From Betaproteobacteria bacterium RIFCSPLOWO2_12_FULL_62_58 (GTDB lineage: Bacteria > Pseudomonadota > Gammaproteobacteria > Burkholderiales > SG8-41), in NCBI GenBank assembly GCA_001772005.1, contig MERI01000148.1, positions 1-41,883 of the forward strand: a stretch of 41,883 nucleotides of DNA. The letters are read 5' to 3'. Shown piece by piece: positions 8,638 through 16,158 of this stretch; within the stretch, counting starts at the first letter, position 1; each line of letters starts with the position of its first letter. The notes beneath the pieces were generated by a model. The model saw only the letters and a program-made list of their open reading frames with translations. It did no database searches and was not told the DNA's origin. A program made the position numbers and the translations under genes.

Positions 8638-9033
8638 TCACGCCGTGATATCTGCAACCGGAAGTCTGGTTCGCCTGGCGAGATCGAGAATGCCTGTATC
8701 CTGCGTCAACAGAAACATGCCTTCCTCGGCCGCCGTGGCCACCAGAAGTCGATCGAATGGGTCTGCGATCGCCTGATCGAACCGCCGTGTCGCTTCGACA
8801 TGCCGCGCGGTGATTGCGAGCACCCAAAATCCTTGCGCCTCCATGGCATCGCCGAGCGAACCCTCGGGCAGCGGCAGCTTGCCGTGGGAATTCTTGATCA
8901 GCATCTCCCAAACGCTCGCTGCGCTCACAGCGCAGTCCGATTGGCTGAGGATCCTGCGCATCTCGCGCCCGAGGCGCCGGTCATCGCGCATCCAGCGATA
9001 GATCACGTGGGTATCAAGCAGGTAGCGAGTCAT
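8638..9033 (-). CDS. PIN-domain toxin, VapC family
   Basis: 131 residues of a PIN-domain ribonuclease. The acidic metal-binding residues are visible: Asp in YLLDTHVIYRW (residue ~7), Glu in ASVWEMLIK (~43), and Asp in IADPFDRLLVA (~91). The N-terminal LLDTHVIYRWM and the ITARHVEATRRF segment match the subgroup paired with Phd/YefM-type antitoxins. The ATG at 9033 overlaps the antitoxin stop by 4 bases (ATGA), so the pair is translationally coupled. VapC toxins cleave specific tRNAs or rRNA when antitoxin is lost. Confidence 0.88.
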   Translation of the reverse strand: MTRYLLDTHVIYRWMRDDRRLGREMRRILSQSDCAVSAASVWEMLIKNSHGKLPLPEGSLGDAMEAQGFWVLAITARHVEATRRFDQAIADPFDRLLVATAAEEGMFLLTQDTGILDLARRTRLPVADITA

Positions 9034-9281
9034 CGCGTGCGCTTGCCCGCCAGTTCGTCTGCAATCCGCCGATTGAATTCCGGTGCGTCCCAGTCCGGTG
9101 CCGCTGCGGGCAACTTCAACCATGCGCCAGGCTTACGCGGCTTGCGCCGCGCCTTCACCGGCACCAGACGAACCATGGGTACGCCATTGCTCGCAATGAC
9201 GACGTCCTCTCCAGCCACGACCGCTTTCACCAGCTTCGAGAGTTGATTTTTCGCTTCCAGCATGTTGACCTGAGTGGTCAT
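9030..9281 (-). CDS. Antitoxin, Phd/YefM (VapB-like) family
   Basis: 83 residues. The N-terminal DNA-binding region reads TTQVNMLEAKNQLSKLVKAV then VVAGEDVVIASNGVPMVRLV, the classic Phd/YefM fold that binds its own operator and neutralises the PIN toxin through the C-terminal tail (DWDAPEFNRRIADELAGK). The start at 9281 has GGAGGAT at ideal spacing; upstream frame to 9500 is rejected because it is arginine/proline-rich and lacks a start signal. First gene of a two-gene operon with the toxin at 8638-9033; such operons are usually autoregulated. Confidence 0.88.
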   Translation of the reverse strand: MTTQVNMLEAKNQLSKLVKAVVAGEDVVIASNGVPMVRLVPVKARRKPRKPGAWLKLPAAAPDWDAPEFNRRIADELAGKRTR

Positions 9282-9511
9282 GCGATCCTCCGCGTGCAAA
9301 TATGAATGATACACCGCCTTGGCTAACCTGGCCAAGATGGGAGTGCCACCATCGCCTCCGCTACCGCGCGGCGCGGAGTGCGATGAACCTGGATTTATTT
9401 TTCCCGGAACGGCGTTCAGGGCCGCGGTAGTTCGATGGGCTTGCCGTGCGGGGTCGCGCGGGCGGCGGCGTCCCAATCCTCCACGCGAAGCTTCAGGCAA
9501 GCGCAGGCACT

Positions 9512-9545
9512 GGAGTTTGTCTGGCTTTGTCCCGACAAACTCTTA
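9512..9545. repeat. Solo hairpin related to the 199-bp repeat end
   Basis: GGAGTTTGTCTGG-loop-CCCGACAAACTC is the same stem as the outer hairpin of the elements at 2215 and 13283, but without the rest of the element. It sits just upstream of the candidate FNR-type promoter of the CaiB operon. Confidence 0.7.
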
Positions 9546-9567
9546 ACCTGAGCTGAGAAATGATGTC

Positions 9568-9616
9568 TTGACTTGCATCAAAGAATCGGTATCCCAGCTC
9601 TGCTATAGAAGTCCTG
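9568..9616 (+). promoter_or_regulatory. Candidate class II FNR/Anr promoter for the CaiB operon
   Basis: TTGACTTGCATCAA (9568-9581) differs by one base from the FNR/Anr consensus TTGAT-N4-ATCAA. An extended -10, TGCTATAGA (TATAGA at 9604-9609), lies downstream. The inferred start near 9616 puts the box centre (9574.5) at about -41.5, the standard position for class II activation, and no good -35 is present, as expected. The same architecture occurs before pntAA. Site and spacing are read directly; oxygen-responsive control is inference. Confidence 0.55.
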
Positions 9617-9760
9617 GTCTGGTATCCAACACAACTGGACCTGCGTGCTGTATATACTCAGCATTACCGAAACGAGCCAATGAAAGCGCGGCGCCATCGC
9701 CGTCCGGTTTCACGCCAAAGGAGCGTCGATGACAGAGAGACTTCCAGTCATGGGTGGGTT

Positions 9761-10939
9761 ATGACGGGAATGGAGTTCTCCGCGATCCTGCGCGGGGTTC
9801 GTATACTGGACTGCACGCGCAACATCGCTGGCCCTGTGGCGACGATGCTGGCGGCGGAAATGGGGGCCGACGTCATCAAGGTCGAGCCGCCGGGTGGCGA
9901 CGAGATGCGACAATGGCCGCCTTTCGTCGACGGGCAAAGCGTCTACTTCGTGAGCTGCAACCGGGGCAAGCGCAGTATCGCGATCGATTTCAAGACGGAT
10001 GAAGGCAAGAATCTCTTCCACCGGCTGCTCGCGACGGCGGACGTCATGGTCGAGAACTACCGCCCCAGCACGCTGGAGAAGATGGGGCTCGGCTGGAGCA
10101 ACCTCAAGGACACTTATCCCAAGTTGGTGTGGATATCGGTGACGGGATACGGCAGGAGCGGCCCGCGCGCGACCGCGCCCGCCTACGACTCGATGATCCA
10201 GGCTTACACCGGAATCATGGGGATCACAGGGGAGCAGGGCCGTCCGCCGGTCCGCTGCGGGGGCTCGCCCATCGACATCGCGACGGCCTATCTCGCCTGG
10301 GGCGCCATCATGACCGGGATTCACACCGTGGCGAAAACCGGGCGCGGCATCCTGCTCGAGGTCTCGCTGATGGAATCCGCGCTCGGATTCATGCACGCGT
10401 ACTTGCAGGGCGCGTTGGCCGGGCTTCCTTTGCCCGTGCGGATAGGCTCCGAGACGATGGGGATGTACCCGATGGGCGCATTCGCGACGCAGAACGGCGA
10501 ATACTGCCTCGTGCAGGTGAGTAACGAATACCAGTGGCAGCGGTTTTGTGATCTCTTGGGCGCCGCCGAGCTCGCCAATGATGCGCGATTCGCCAACAAC
10601 CCGCTGCGGGTCAAGAACCGTGACGCGCTGCGCCCGCTCATCCAGAATTACCTCAGTGCGCGCACGGCGCAGCAGTGGGAGACGCTTTGCCTTGCGGCGG
10701 GCGTGCCGGTGAGCCACGTGCGCGGGCTGAATGACGTCGTGCGGGACGAGCAGGTCAACGCGAGGAAGATGGTGAAGTCTGTGCGGCTGCCGAACGGTCG
10801 CGAAATTTCAACGTGGGGCGTGCCCGTCAAGGTGGACGGGCAGGTCGCAGAGACCAAGCTCGGTGTGCCAGGCGTCGATCAGCATCGCGGCGAGATCCTC
10901 GCGGAGCTCGAGCGCATTGAGGGCGCAGATGAAAAGTAA
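9761..10939 (+). CDS. CaiB/BaiF CoA-transferase (class III)
   Basis: 392 residues from the ATG at 9761; an upstream ATG at 9680 would add 27 arginine-rich residues unlike the family, and a third candidate is at 9770. Family III CoA-transferase moving CoA between acyl-CoA and a free acid. Seen: RILDCTRNIAGPVATMLAA, GADVIKVEPPGGDEMR, NRGKRSIAIDFK, MVENYRPSTLEKMGLG and VTGYGRSGP. The catalytic aspartate is likely D172 in GGSPIDIATAYLAWG, matching Asp169 of formyl-CoA transferase. It precedes acyl-CoA dehydrogenase and crotonase genes on the same strand, so it probably activates the acid that they degrade. A candidate FNR-type promoter lies about 145 bases upstream. Confidence 0.92.
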   Translation: MTGMEFSAILRGVRILDCTRNIAGPVATMLAAEMGADVIKVEPPGGDEMRQWPPFVDGQSVYFVSCNRGKRSIAIDFKTDEGKNLFHRLLATADVMVENYRPSTLEKMGLGWSNLKDTYPKLVWISVTGYGRSGPRATAPAYDSMIQAYTGIMGITGEQGRPPVRCGGSPIDIATAYLAWGAIMTGIHTVAKTGRGILLEVSLMESALGFMHAYLQGALAGLPLPVRIGSETMGMYPMGAFATQNGEYCLVQVSNEYQWQRFCDLLGAAELANDARFANNPLRVKNRDALRPLIQNYLSARTAQQWETLCLAAGVPVSHVRGLNDVVRDEQVNARKMVKSVRLPNGREISTWGVPVKVDGQVAETKLGVPGVDQHRGEILAELERIEGADEK

Positions 10940-11044
10940 CCTTGCTGCGCGAACCTTGCAGCAGAACGTTCCTTCCCCATCAGGGGTGGGAGGGAGGTGG
11001 TTCATGACGGCTGCGAAACCCATCCCCACCCTGGCCCTCCCGTT

Positions 11045-11128
11045 CCCTCATCCCCGACCCTTCTCCCGGAAGGAGAAGGGAGGCTCGAGCTTCCTCTCTC
11101 CCTCTGGGAGAGAGGTTAGGAGTGAGGG
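11045..11128. repeat. GC-rich dispersed repeat between CaiB and acyl-CoA dehydrogenase genes
   Basis: Contains CCCTCATCCCCGACCC with a CTTCTCCC...GGAGAAGG hairpin, followed by CTCTCCC...GGGAGAGAGG and the closing GGAGTGAGGG. It is the longest of four copies (others at 647, 6754 and 31150). It occupies the 227-bp gap inside the presumed CaiB operon and could partly attenuate expression of the downstream genes. Confidence 0.6.
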
Positions 11129-11166
11129 CTGGAAGGGGAGGGAATCGAGTTGAAGTAGGAAGAGCC

Positions 11167-12309
11167 ATGGACTTTGAACTGACGGCGGAAGAGCAGGCGC
11201 TCGCTGAGACGGTAAAGAACTTCGTGGACAACCGCGTCGAGCCGCGGATGGTGGAGATCGAGGCCGCGAACCAGATTCCGGACGAGATTTTCGCGGAAGC
11301 CTCCACCCTCGGGCTGTTCGGCATCAGCATTCCCGAGGAGTATGGGGGCAGCGGGCTCAGCCGCTTTTCGCGCGCGCTCGTGCACCAGATGCTCGGCCGC
11401 AGCGGCTTCGGTTTCGCCGGGGCGATAGCATCCCACACCGGCATCGGTTCGGATGGTTTGGTGTCGATCGGCACCGAGGAACAGAAGCGCCGCTATCTGC
11501 CGCGGATGGCGACGGGGGAACTGCGCGCGGCGTTCGCCATCACTGAACCCGAGGCCGGGTCGGATGCGGGCAGCATCCGAACCCACGCGCGCAAGCAAGG
11601 CGGCCGCTATTACCTGAACGGGGTCAAGCGCTTCATCAGCGGTGGTGCGCGCGCTGGCCTCATCACGGTCGTCGCGCGCACCAACAGTGCGGCGAAACCG
11701 AAGGAGTTGAGCGTTTTTCTGGTGGAGCCGTCCTTTCCGGGGTTTCGCGTCGGTGCGTTGTACGACACCATGGGCACCCGTGGCCAACCCATCGCCGAGC
11801 TCGTTTTCGAGGATTGCGAAGTGCCGGAGGAGAACCGGCTCGGTGAGGAAGGCAAAGGCTGGATCGCGGCGATGAAAATCCTGAACGATGCGCGGCCGCT
11901 GGTGGCCGGCCGCTGCGTCGGCGCTTGCGAGCGGCTGATCGAAATTTCGACCGACTACGCCAGGAACCGCAAGCAGTTCGGCCAGGCGATCGGAGAGTTC
12001 CAGGCGATCCAGTTCATGTTGGCCGACATGGCGACGCGAACGGAAGCCGCGCGGTGGCTGACTTACCACGCGGCTACGCTCGCCGATCGGGGCCGCGCGA
12101 AGCCGGAAATCATCTCGATGGCGAAACTGTTCGCGTCCGAGGCGCTTGCGTTCGTCGCCGACAGCGCGGTCCAGATCCAGGGCGGCTCGGCTTACGTTAC
12201 GGGCAATCCCGTCGGCCGGTTCTATCGCGACGCGCGCGTGACGCGAATCTACGAGGGAACGTCGGAAATCCAGCGGCTCATCATCGGCCGCGCGCTGCTG
12301 CGCCGCTGA
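11167..12309 (+). CDS. Acyl-CoA dehydrogenase
   Basis: 380 residues, typical for the family. N-terminal helical domain (MDFELTAEEQALAETVKNFV), EEYGGSGLS, the FAD-binding AFAITEPEAGSDAGSIRTHA (about 120-140), YYLNGVKRFISGG, DTMGTRGQPIAELVFEDCEV, and a C-terminal domain with RKQFGQAIGEFQAIQFMLADM and IQGGSAYVTGNPVGRFYRDA. The catalytic glutamate is present in RIYEGTSEIQRL near residue 366. It should form an enoyl-CoA and reduce ETF. The start at 11167 has AGGAAG upstream. Followed after 22 bases by the crotonase-family gene, so dehydrogenation and hydration (or another step) of the same CoA ester are likely coupled. Confidence 0.93.
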   Translation: MDFELTAEEQALAETVKNFVDNRVEPRMVEIEAANQIPDEIFAEASTLGLFGISIPEEYGGSGLSRFSRALVHQMLGRSGFGFAGAIASHTGIGSDGLVSIGTEEQKRRYLPRMATGELRAAFAITEPEAGSDAGSIRTHARKQGGRYYLNGVKRFISGGARAGLITVVARTNSAAKPKELSVFLVEPSFPGFRVGALYDTMGTRGQPIAELVFEDCEVPEENRLGEEGKGWIAAMKILNDARPLVAGRCVGACERLIEISTDYARNRKQFGQAIGEFQAIQFMLADMATRTEAARWLTYHAATLADRGRAKPEIISMAKLFASEALAFVADSAVQIQGGSAYVTGNPVGRFYRDARVTRIYEGTSEIQRLIIGRALLRR

Positions 12310-12331
12310 CAATAATCAAGGAGAGAACAAC

Positions 12332-13123
12332 ATGGCGTACAAGGACATCGTGGTTGAGAAACGGGGCCGCATCGTGTGCGTCACGCTCAATCGGCCGGAC
12401 CGGATGAACGCGATCAGCGTGGAGACCGGCAACGAACTCATCGAAGTATTCAAGGAATACCGGGACAATGCGGATCAGTGGGTGATGATCATCACCGCCG
12501 CCGGAGACAAGTCATTTTGCAGCGGCATGTACGTGACCGAAGCGGCGCAGAAGACCGAGGAAAAAGGCAAGACCGAGGGTTACACCATCTTCAAACCGTG
12601 GACCGACATGATGCAGTCGATCCGCAAGCCCTTCATCTGTGCGGTGAACGGCTATTGCATCGGCGGCGGCTGGCATCTCGTCGCCGACAGCGACATCGTC
12701 ATCGCTTCCGATAATGCGCAGTTCTTCGACACCCACGTCAATATCGGTCTCATCAACGGCGTCGAATCGGCGGGGTTCGCCTTTAAGATGCCGCTGGGCA
12801 TCGTGATGCGCATGGTGATTGAGGGCCGCCGTTTCCGGGTCAATGCCCAGCAAGCGTACCAGTGGGGCCTGGTCTCGGAAGTCGTGCCGCACGACAAGCT
12901 CATGGCGAAGGCGTGGGAGATCGCCACCCACATCGCCGAGGAAGCAGCTCCGCTCGCGGTGCAGGGCTCCAAGAAAGCCATCATGGGCGCAATAGATCGA
13001 GGGCCGACCCACGGCATACCCTACACGTGGACTGTCCTCACCGACATTCAGGACACAGAGGACACCAAAGAGGGATTTCGCTCTTTCGTGGAGAAGCGCA
13101 AGCCGAAGTTCACAGGCAGTTAG
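12332..13123 (+). CDS. Crotonase-fold (enoyl-CoA hydratase/isomerase family) protein
   Basis: 263 residues with AAGGAGA 10 bases before the ATG. Crotonase features: TLNRPDRMNAIS near residue 20; first oxyanion-hole segment SFCSGMYV (~65); second, NGYCIGGGWHLVADSDIVIA (~107-126). In hydratases two glutamates follow in FG.PE...G; here the region reads FFDTHVNIGLINGVESAG, so the usual acid/base glutamates are not evident. The enzyme may be an isomerase, hydrolase or C-C lyase of this fold rather than a simple hydratase. Third gene of the CaiB operon. Its TAG stop is the first triplet of the repeat element 13121-13317. Confidence 0.88.
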   Translation: MAYKDIVVEKRGRIVCVTLNRPDRMNAISVETGNELIEVFKEYRDNADQWVMIITAAGDKSFCSGMYVTEAAQKTEEKGKTEGYTIFKPWTDMMQSIRKPFICAVNGYCIGGGWHLVADSDIVIASDNAQFFDTHVNIGLINGVESAGFAFKMPLGIVMRMVIEGRRFRVNAQQAYQWGLVSEVVPHDKLMAKAWEIATHIAEEAAPLAVQGSKKAIMGAIDRGPTHGIPYTWTVLTDIQDTEDTKEGFRSFVEKRKPKFTGS

Positions 13124-13317
13124 CAGCCTGTCGGACTTATCAATCCGACAGGCTGCTAAAAGCAAAGCCGGCTGACAATCGGGAAGAAAACCCACCAGAA
13201 GCGGCCGCATATGAAGAAGAGCAGGGGTGAATTCGCAGGTCCGTCATTCTCTTTTGCAATTTTCCTGGCGCCGGTTTTGCATTAGGAGTTTGTCCGACCT
13301 AGGTCCGACAAACTCCT
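13121..13317 (-). repeat. Hairpin-ended repeat element, copy 2 (inverted)
   Basis: Inverted copy of the element at 2215-2413. Left end hairpin 13121-13158 (TAGCAGCCTGTCGGA / TCCGACAGGCTGCTA), right end hairpin 13283-13317 (AGGAGTTTGTC / GACAAACTCCT). The interior matches copy 1 in reverse complement, including GCGCCGGTTTTGCAT and GGGGTGAATTCGCA. The first triplet provides the stop codon of the crotonase gene, so insertion occurred exactly at, or slightly inside, the end of that gene. Confidence 0.8.
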
Positions 13318-13390
13318 GGACGTTCGGATGGCCAGCGTCCATGCTATCCGGTCGGCAGATACCGCCCGTAAACCAATGGAGATCGCGCCG

Positions 13391-13947
13391 ATGAAAAGAA
13401 GACACGCATTGCTGCTGCTCGCGCTCGCCGCAGCCTCACCTTCGGCTCGTCCGGCACCGGCGGCGTGCCGCATCTCGCGACCGAGCACTTCCGGCAGATG
13501 ACCAGGACCGACATGGTCCACGTCCCGTACAAGGGCGATGCGCCCGCGATCGTCGACCTGCTCGGCGGGCAGGTCCAGCTCGTGCTCGGCGGACCGCTGG
13601 TCATGTCCCCGCACATCAAGGCGGGCAAGCTGCGCGGTCTCGCCGTTACCAGCGCGCAGCGCTCGCGGATAATGCCCGATCTGCCCGCGGTCAGCGAGCA
13701 GGTTCCCGGCTATTCGGCGACGACCTGGTTCGGCATGTGGGCGCCCGCGGGCATGCCCAAGGAAATCGTTTCGCGGCTCAATCAGTCGATCGCGCGCATC
13801 CTCAAGCTGCCCGACGTGCAGGAGCGGCTGCGCATCGACGGCATGGAGGCGGCGCATTCGACGCCCGAGGACTTCGCGCGCTTTGTCGCCGGGGACATTG
13901 CCAAGTGGTCGAAGGTGGTCAAGACCGGCAACATCAAGGTCGACTGA
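13391..13947 (+). pseudogene. Bug-family receptor with internal deletion
   Basis: An ATG at 13391 starts a signal peptide (MKRRHALLLLALAAAS), but by about 13435 the sequence jumps to the middle of a Bug receptor in a different frame: LTFGSSGTGGVPHLATEHF, HVPYKGDAPAIVDLLGGQVQ, PDLPAVSEQVPGYSATTWFG and a normal C-terminus. About 130 residues of lobe 1 are missing and the two parts are out of frame. A start at 13465 could only yield a non-exported fragment. Read as a decayed gene immediately beyond the inverted repeat element. Confidence 0.85.
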
Positions 13948-14082
13948 CACGGCTGCCCCGGCGGCGCGCCCTGGGCCGCGACTCTCGTTGCGAATCAGTC
14001 CCGCTGCAGCGCCTGAAAATCAACGACGAGCGATTTCAGCTTGAAGAGGGGTTCGAGGTCAATCCGCGGTTGGCAGCTCAAC

Positions 14083-14285
14083 TAGTGTCGTGAGCCATTA
14101 TTTCGATGCAGAATCCTTCGAGCCGCTCGTGTCCGGATGGGTAGGTCAGGTTGCCGCATCGGCGGCTACCTGACGCCTGTCTGCGTGCGGTCACGCACAG
14201 GCAGGCCAAGTGGACGTCGGGGAACGCTGAGCGTACCCCGACCTACGTTTTAAATGGTGCAGTGAATTAACGACTCAGGACACTA
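14083..14285. mobile_element. ~200-bp MITE with imperfect terminal inverted repeats
   Basis: The ends read TAGTGTCGTGAGCC (left) and, reverse-complemented, TAGTGTCCTGAGTC (right), and match imperfectly for about 30 bases. Both ends sit in CTAG with TA at the border (14083-14084 and 14284-14285), consistent with a TA duplication as made by IS630/Tc1-type elements. The interior (199 bp) has no ORF but holds smaller palindromes. The right terminal repeat supplies the last codons and TAA stop of the neighbouring NTF2-like gene. IS family assignment is inference. Confidence 0.65.
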
Positions 14286-14671
14286 GGCGGATTCCCCAGT
14301 TGCTTCGTATCGGTGAAGATCTTGATGGTTTTGATACGCTCACCGTCGAACTCGAGCACGGTGATGCCGGTGAGCGTCGCCGGTTGCCCGTCAAGGAGCG
14401 TGACATCGAAGATCCACTCGGCGGCCGCCTGATTTTCCTCGACGATCACGTTCGAGGCGTACTCGTGGTACTGCGGAAACCGCGAGGGGATGTAGTCGAT
14501 AAAGAATCGGCCGACGGCATCCCGTCCGCTGCTTTTCGGGTAGACCGGGTGGATGAGCGTCACGTCAGGCGTGAACATGTCCGAGAGCCCCGGCCAATCG
14601 CGGCGGGAATGGAGCTCGAAGTAGCGGTGGACGAGGCTGCGGATCCGCTCGCGGTCGGGAGTCTCCGGCAC
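14267..14671 (-). CDS. NTF2-like / SnoaL-like domain protein, C-terminus replaced by a MITE
   Basis: 134 residues with a GTG start (GAAGGAAG upstream). NTF2/SnoaL cone fold: N-terminal helix RIRSLVHRYFELHSRRDWPG, then FTPDVTLIHPVYPKSSGRDA, VGRFFIDYIPSRFPQYHEYA, AAAEWIFDVTLLDG and TGITVLEFDGERIKTIKIFT. Members are ketosteroid-isomerase-like enzymes or small-ligand binders with diverse roles, so no substrate is proposed. The last residues (SVLSR) and stop are encoded by the terminal repeat of the MITE at 14083-14285; the native C-terminus is lost, but the fold core appears complete. Monocistronic. Confidence 0.8.
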   Translation of the reverse strand: MPETPDRERIRSLVHRYFELHSRRDWPGLSDMFTPDVTLIHPVYPKSSGRDAVGRFFIDYIPSRFPQYHEYASNVIVEENQAAAEWIFDVTLLDGQPATLTGITVLEFDGERIKTIKIFTDTKQLGNPPSVLSR

Positions 14672-14979
14672 AGGTTGCTTCCTTCGGTTGCTGTCTGTTC
14701 CGAACGCGACGTCACGTCGGCCCGGGGCCAGCCGCGCGACCGACGGCCACGATTTGGAGGGCGACAGATGGGACGATCCTAGCGCAGCCGTTGCCGACCT
14801 GCAACTCTGAACCAGATCGGTTTGTCACCCAGTGCCGGTTAGATTTGCCCAGCTTGGGGAGGCAAGCAATACCAGGAACGTGGGGAAAACGTGAGGATTT
14901 GGCGAGCGTTGGCGTGTTTCGGCGACTGAGGGCGGGCGCAAACGTTAAGACAGGCGCAAGAGGTGAGACAGGTTGTCGA
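14672..14979. other. Intergenic stretch without recognised features
   Basis: 308 bases between miaA and the NTF2-like gene. Short frames on the plus strand lack start signals and family resemblance. In many Proteobacteria hfq follows miaA; it is not here. No hairpin with a U tract was found after miaA. Confidence 0.5.
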
Positions 14980-16128
14980 TCAGGCGACCTTTGAGAGCTC
15001 TGTCAGCCGTAGCTGCAGGCACGCGAACACCTGATCGGCCACATCCTCCGCCAGGCAGTCGAACTCGGTCACGTCCTTCATCGATCTCAACCAGGTGAGC
15101 TGGCGCTTGGCGAGCTGGCGGGTGGCCGCCACGCCTTTCTCGCGCAGCGCGGCCAGCCCGCATTCCCCGTCGAGATACTCCCACACCTGGCGGTACCCCA
15201 CGCAGCGCATCGAGGGCATTGTCAGTTCGAGCGCATACTGCTCGCGCAGTTTCCGCAGTTCGGTGATCAGGCCCAACTCCAGCATGTCCTCGAAGCGCCG
15301 CGCGATGCGGTCGTGCAATTCCTCCCGCTCGCTCGGAACGAGCGCGATCTTGATGGCAGAGTAGGGAAAGTAGACGTACTTCGGTTTTTTCAGGAGTTCC
15401 GACATCGGCTTGTTGGTGATGTAGTAGATCTCGAGCGCGCGCTGGATGCGCTGGGCGTCGTTGGGTTTGAGCCGCGCCGCGGTTTCCGGGTCGACGCGGG
15501 TGAGTTCGCCATGCAGCGCCGGCCAGCCGGATTCATCGGCCATGGAGTCGATCACGAGGCGGATCGTCGGATCGGCCTCGGGCAGCTCGTTGAGACCTTC
15601 GATCAGCGCCTGGAAGTAGAGCATGGTGCCGCCGACCAGCATCGGAATATTGCCGCGCTCGGTGATTTCGCGCATGGCGATAAGCGCATCGTCGCGGAAG
15701 CGCGCCGCGGAATAGCTTTCGTGCGGCTCGATGATGTCGATCAGGTGGTGCGGCACGCGCGCGAGCAGTTCCGGCTCCGGTTTGGCGGTGCCGATATTCA
15801 TGTCGCGGTAAATCTGCGCCGAGTCGACGCTGATGATTTCGCACGGCAGTTTTTCCGCGATGGCCGCCGCGACCGCGGTCTTGCCGCTCGCGGTCGGGCC
15901 CATCAGCAAAATGGCCGGCGGCCACTTTGGGTGATGAGTAATGGGTGATGGGTGATGAGTAATGGGTGATGAGTGATGGGTGATGGGTAACGGGGGCCCT
16001 GCCGCGGGCGCAACCTTGGAGGCGGGTTGTGGAGCGCTTGGTGCTGAGCGCGCAGAGCGAGCGGTGGGAAGGGGAGAGCGATGTACACGGCGTTTCCGCC
16101 GCGTAACCTTGAGTTTCGGTTTACTCAT
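14980..16128 (-). CDS. miaA: tRNA dimethylallyltransferase MiaA
   Basis: Transfers a dimethylallyl group to A37 of tRNAs reading UNN codons. The core is canonical: P-loop MGPTASGKT, IISVDSAQIYRDMNIGTAKP, PHHLIDIIEPHESYSAARFR, LVGGTMLYFQALIEGLNELP, PNDAQRIQRALEIYY, SMRCVGYRQVWEYL and ATRQLAKRQLTWLRS. The open frame gives 382 residues against about 310 in the family. The extra ~70 N-terminal residues are low-complexity, including three PITHH repeats encoded by a 7-bp tandem array (15929-15992), and the ATG at 16128 itself lies in a second array without a ribosome-binding site. True translation may begin near 15903-15925. Lies downstream of mutL on the same strand. Confidence 0.93.
   Translation of the reverse strand: MSKPKLKVTRRKRRVHRSPLPTARSARSAPSAPQPASKVAPAAGPPLPITHHSSPITHHPSPITHHPKWPPAILLMGPTASGKTAVAAAIAEKLPCEIISVDSAQIYRDMNIGTAKPEPELLARVPHHLIDIIEPHESYSAARFRDDALIAMREITERGNIPMLVGGTMLYFQALIEGLNELPEADPTIRLVIDSMADESGWPALHGELTRVDPETAARLKPNDAQRIQRALEIYYITNKPMSELLKKPKYVYFPYSAIKIALVPSEREELHDRIARRFEDMLELGLITELRKLREQYALELTMPSMRCVGYRQVWEYLDGECGLAALREKGVAATRQLAKRQLTWLRSMKDVTEFDCLAEDVADQVFACLQLRLTELSKVA
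15929..15992. repeat. Degenerate heptad array inside the miaA 5' region
   Basis: About nine 7-bp units such as GGTGATG, AGTAATG and AGTGATG in tandem. A complementary array (TTACTCA, TTACCCA, TTACCGA) lies at 16121-16154, so the two can pair as an imperfect inverted repeat around a 128-bp centre. This is part of the family of heptad/octad arrays found at several gene boundaries in the window. Confidence 0.75.
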
Positions 16129-16154
16129 TACCCATTACCCATTACCGATTACCG
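16121..16154. repeat. Degenerate heptad array between mutL and miaA
   Basis: About five units TTACTCA / TTACCCA / TTACCGA. Reverse-complement partner of the array at 15929-15992. It ends 5 bases before the mutL stop and contains the ATG at 16128 of the longest miaA frame. Confidence 0.7.
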
Positions 16155-16158
16155 GTTT

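Noticed and set aside
15929-15992. CRISPR array
   Set aside because: Repeats are 7 bp, contiguous and degenerate, with no spacers of constant length and no cas genes; the same holds for the other heptad arrays.
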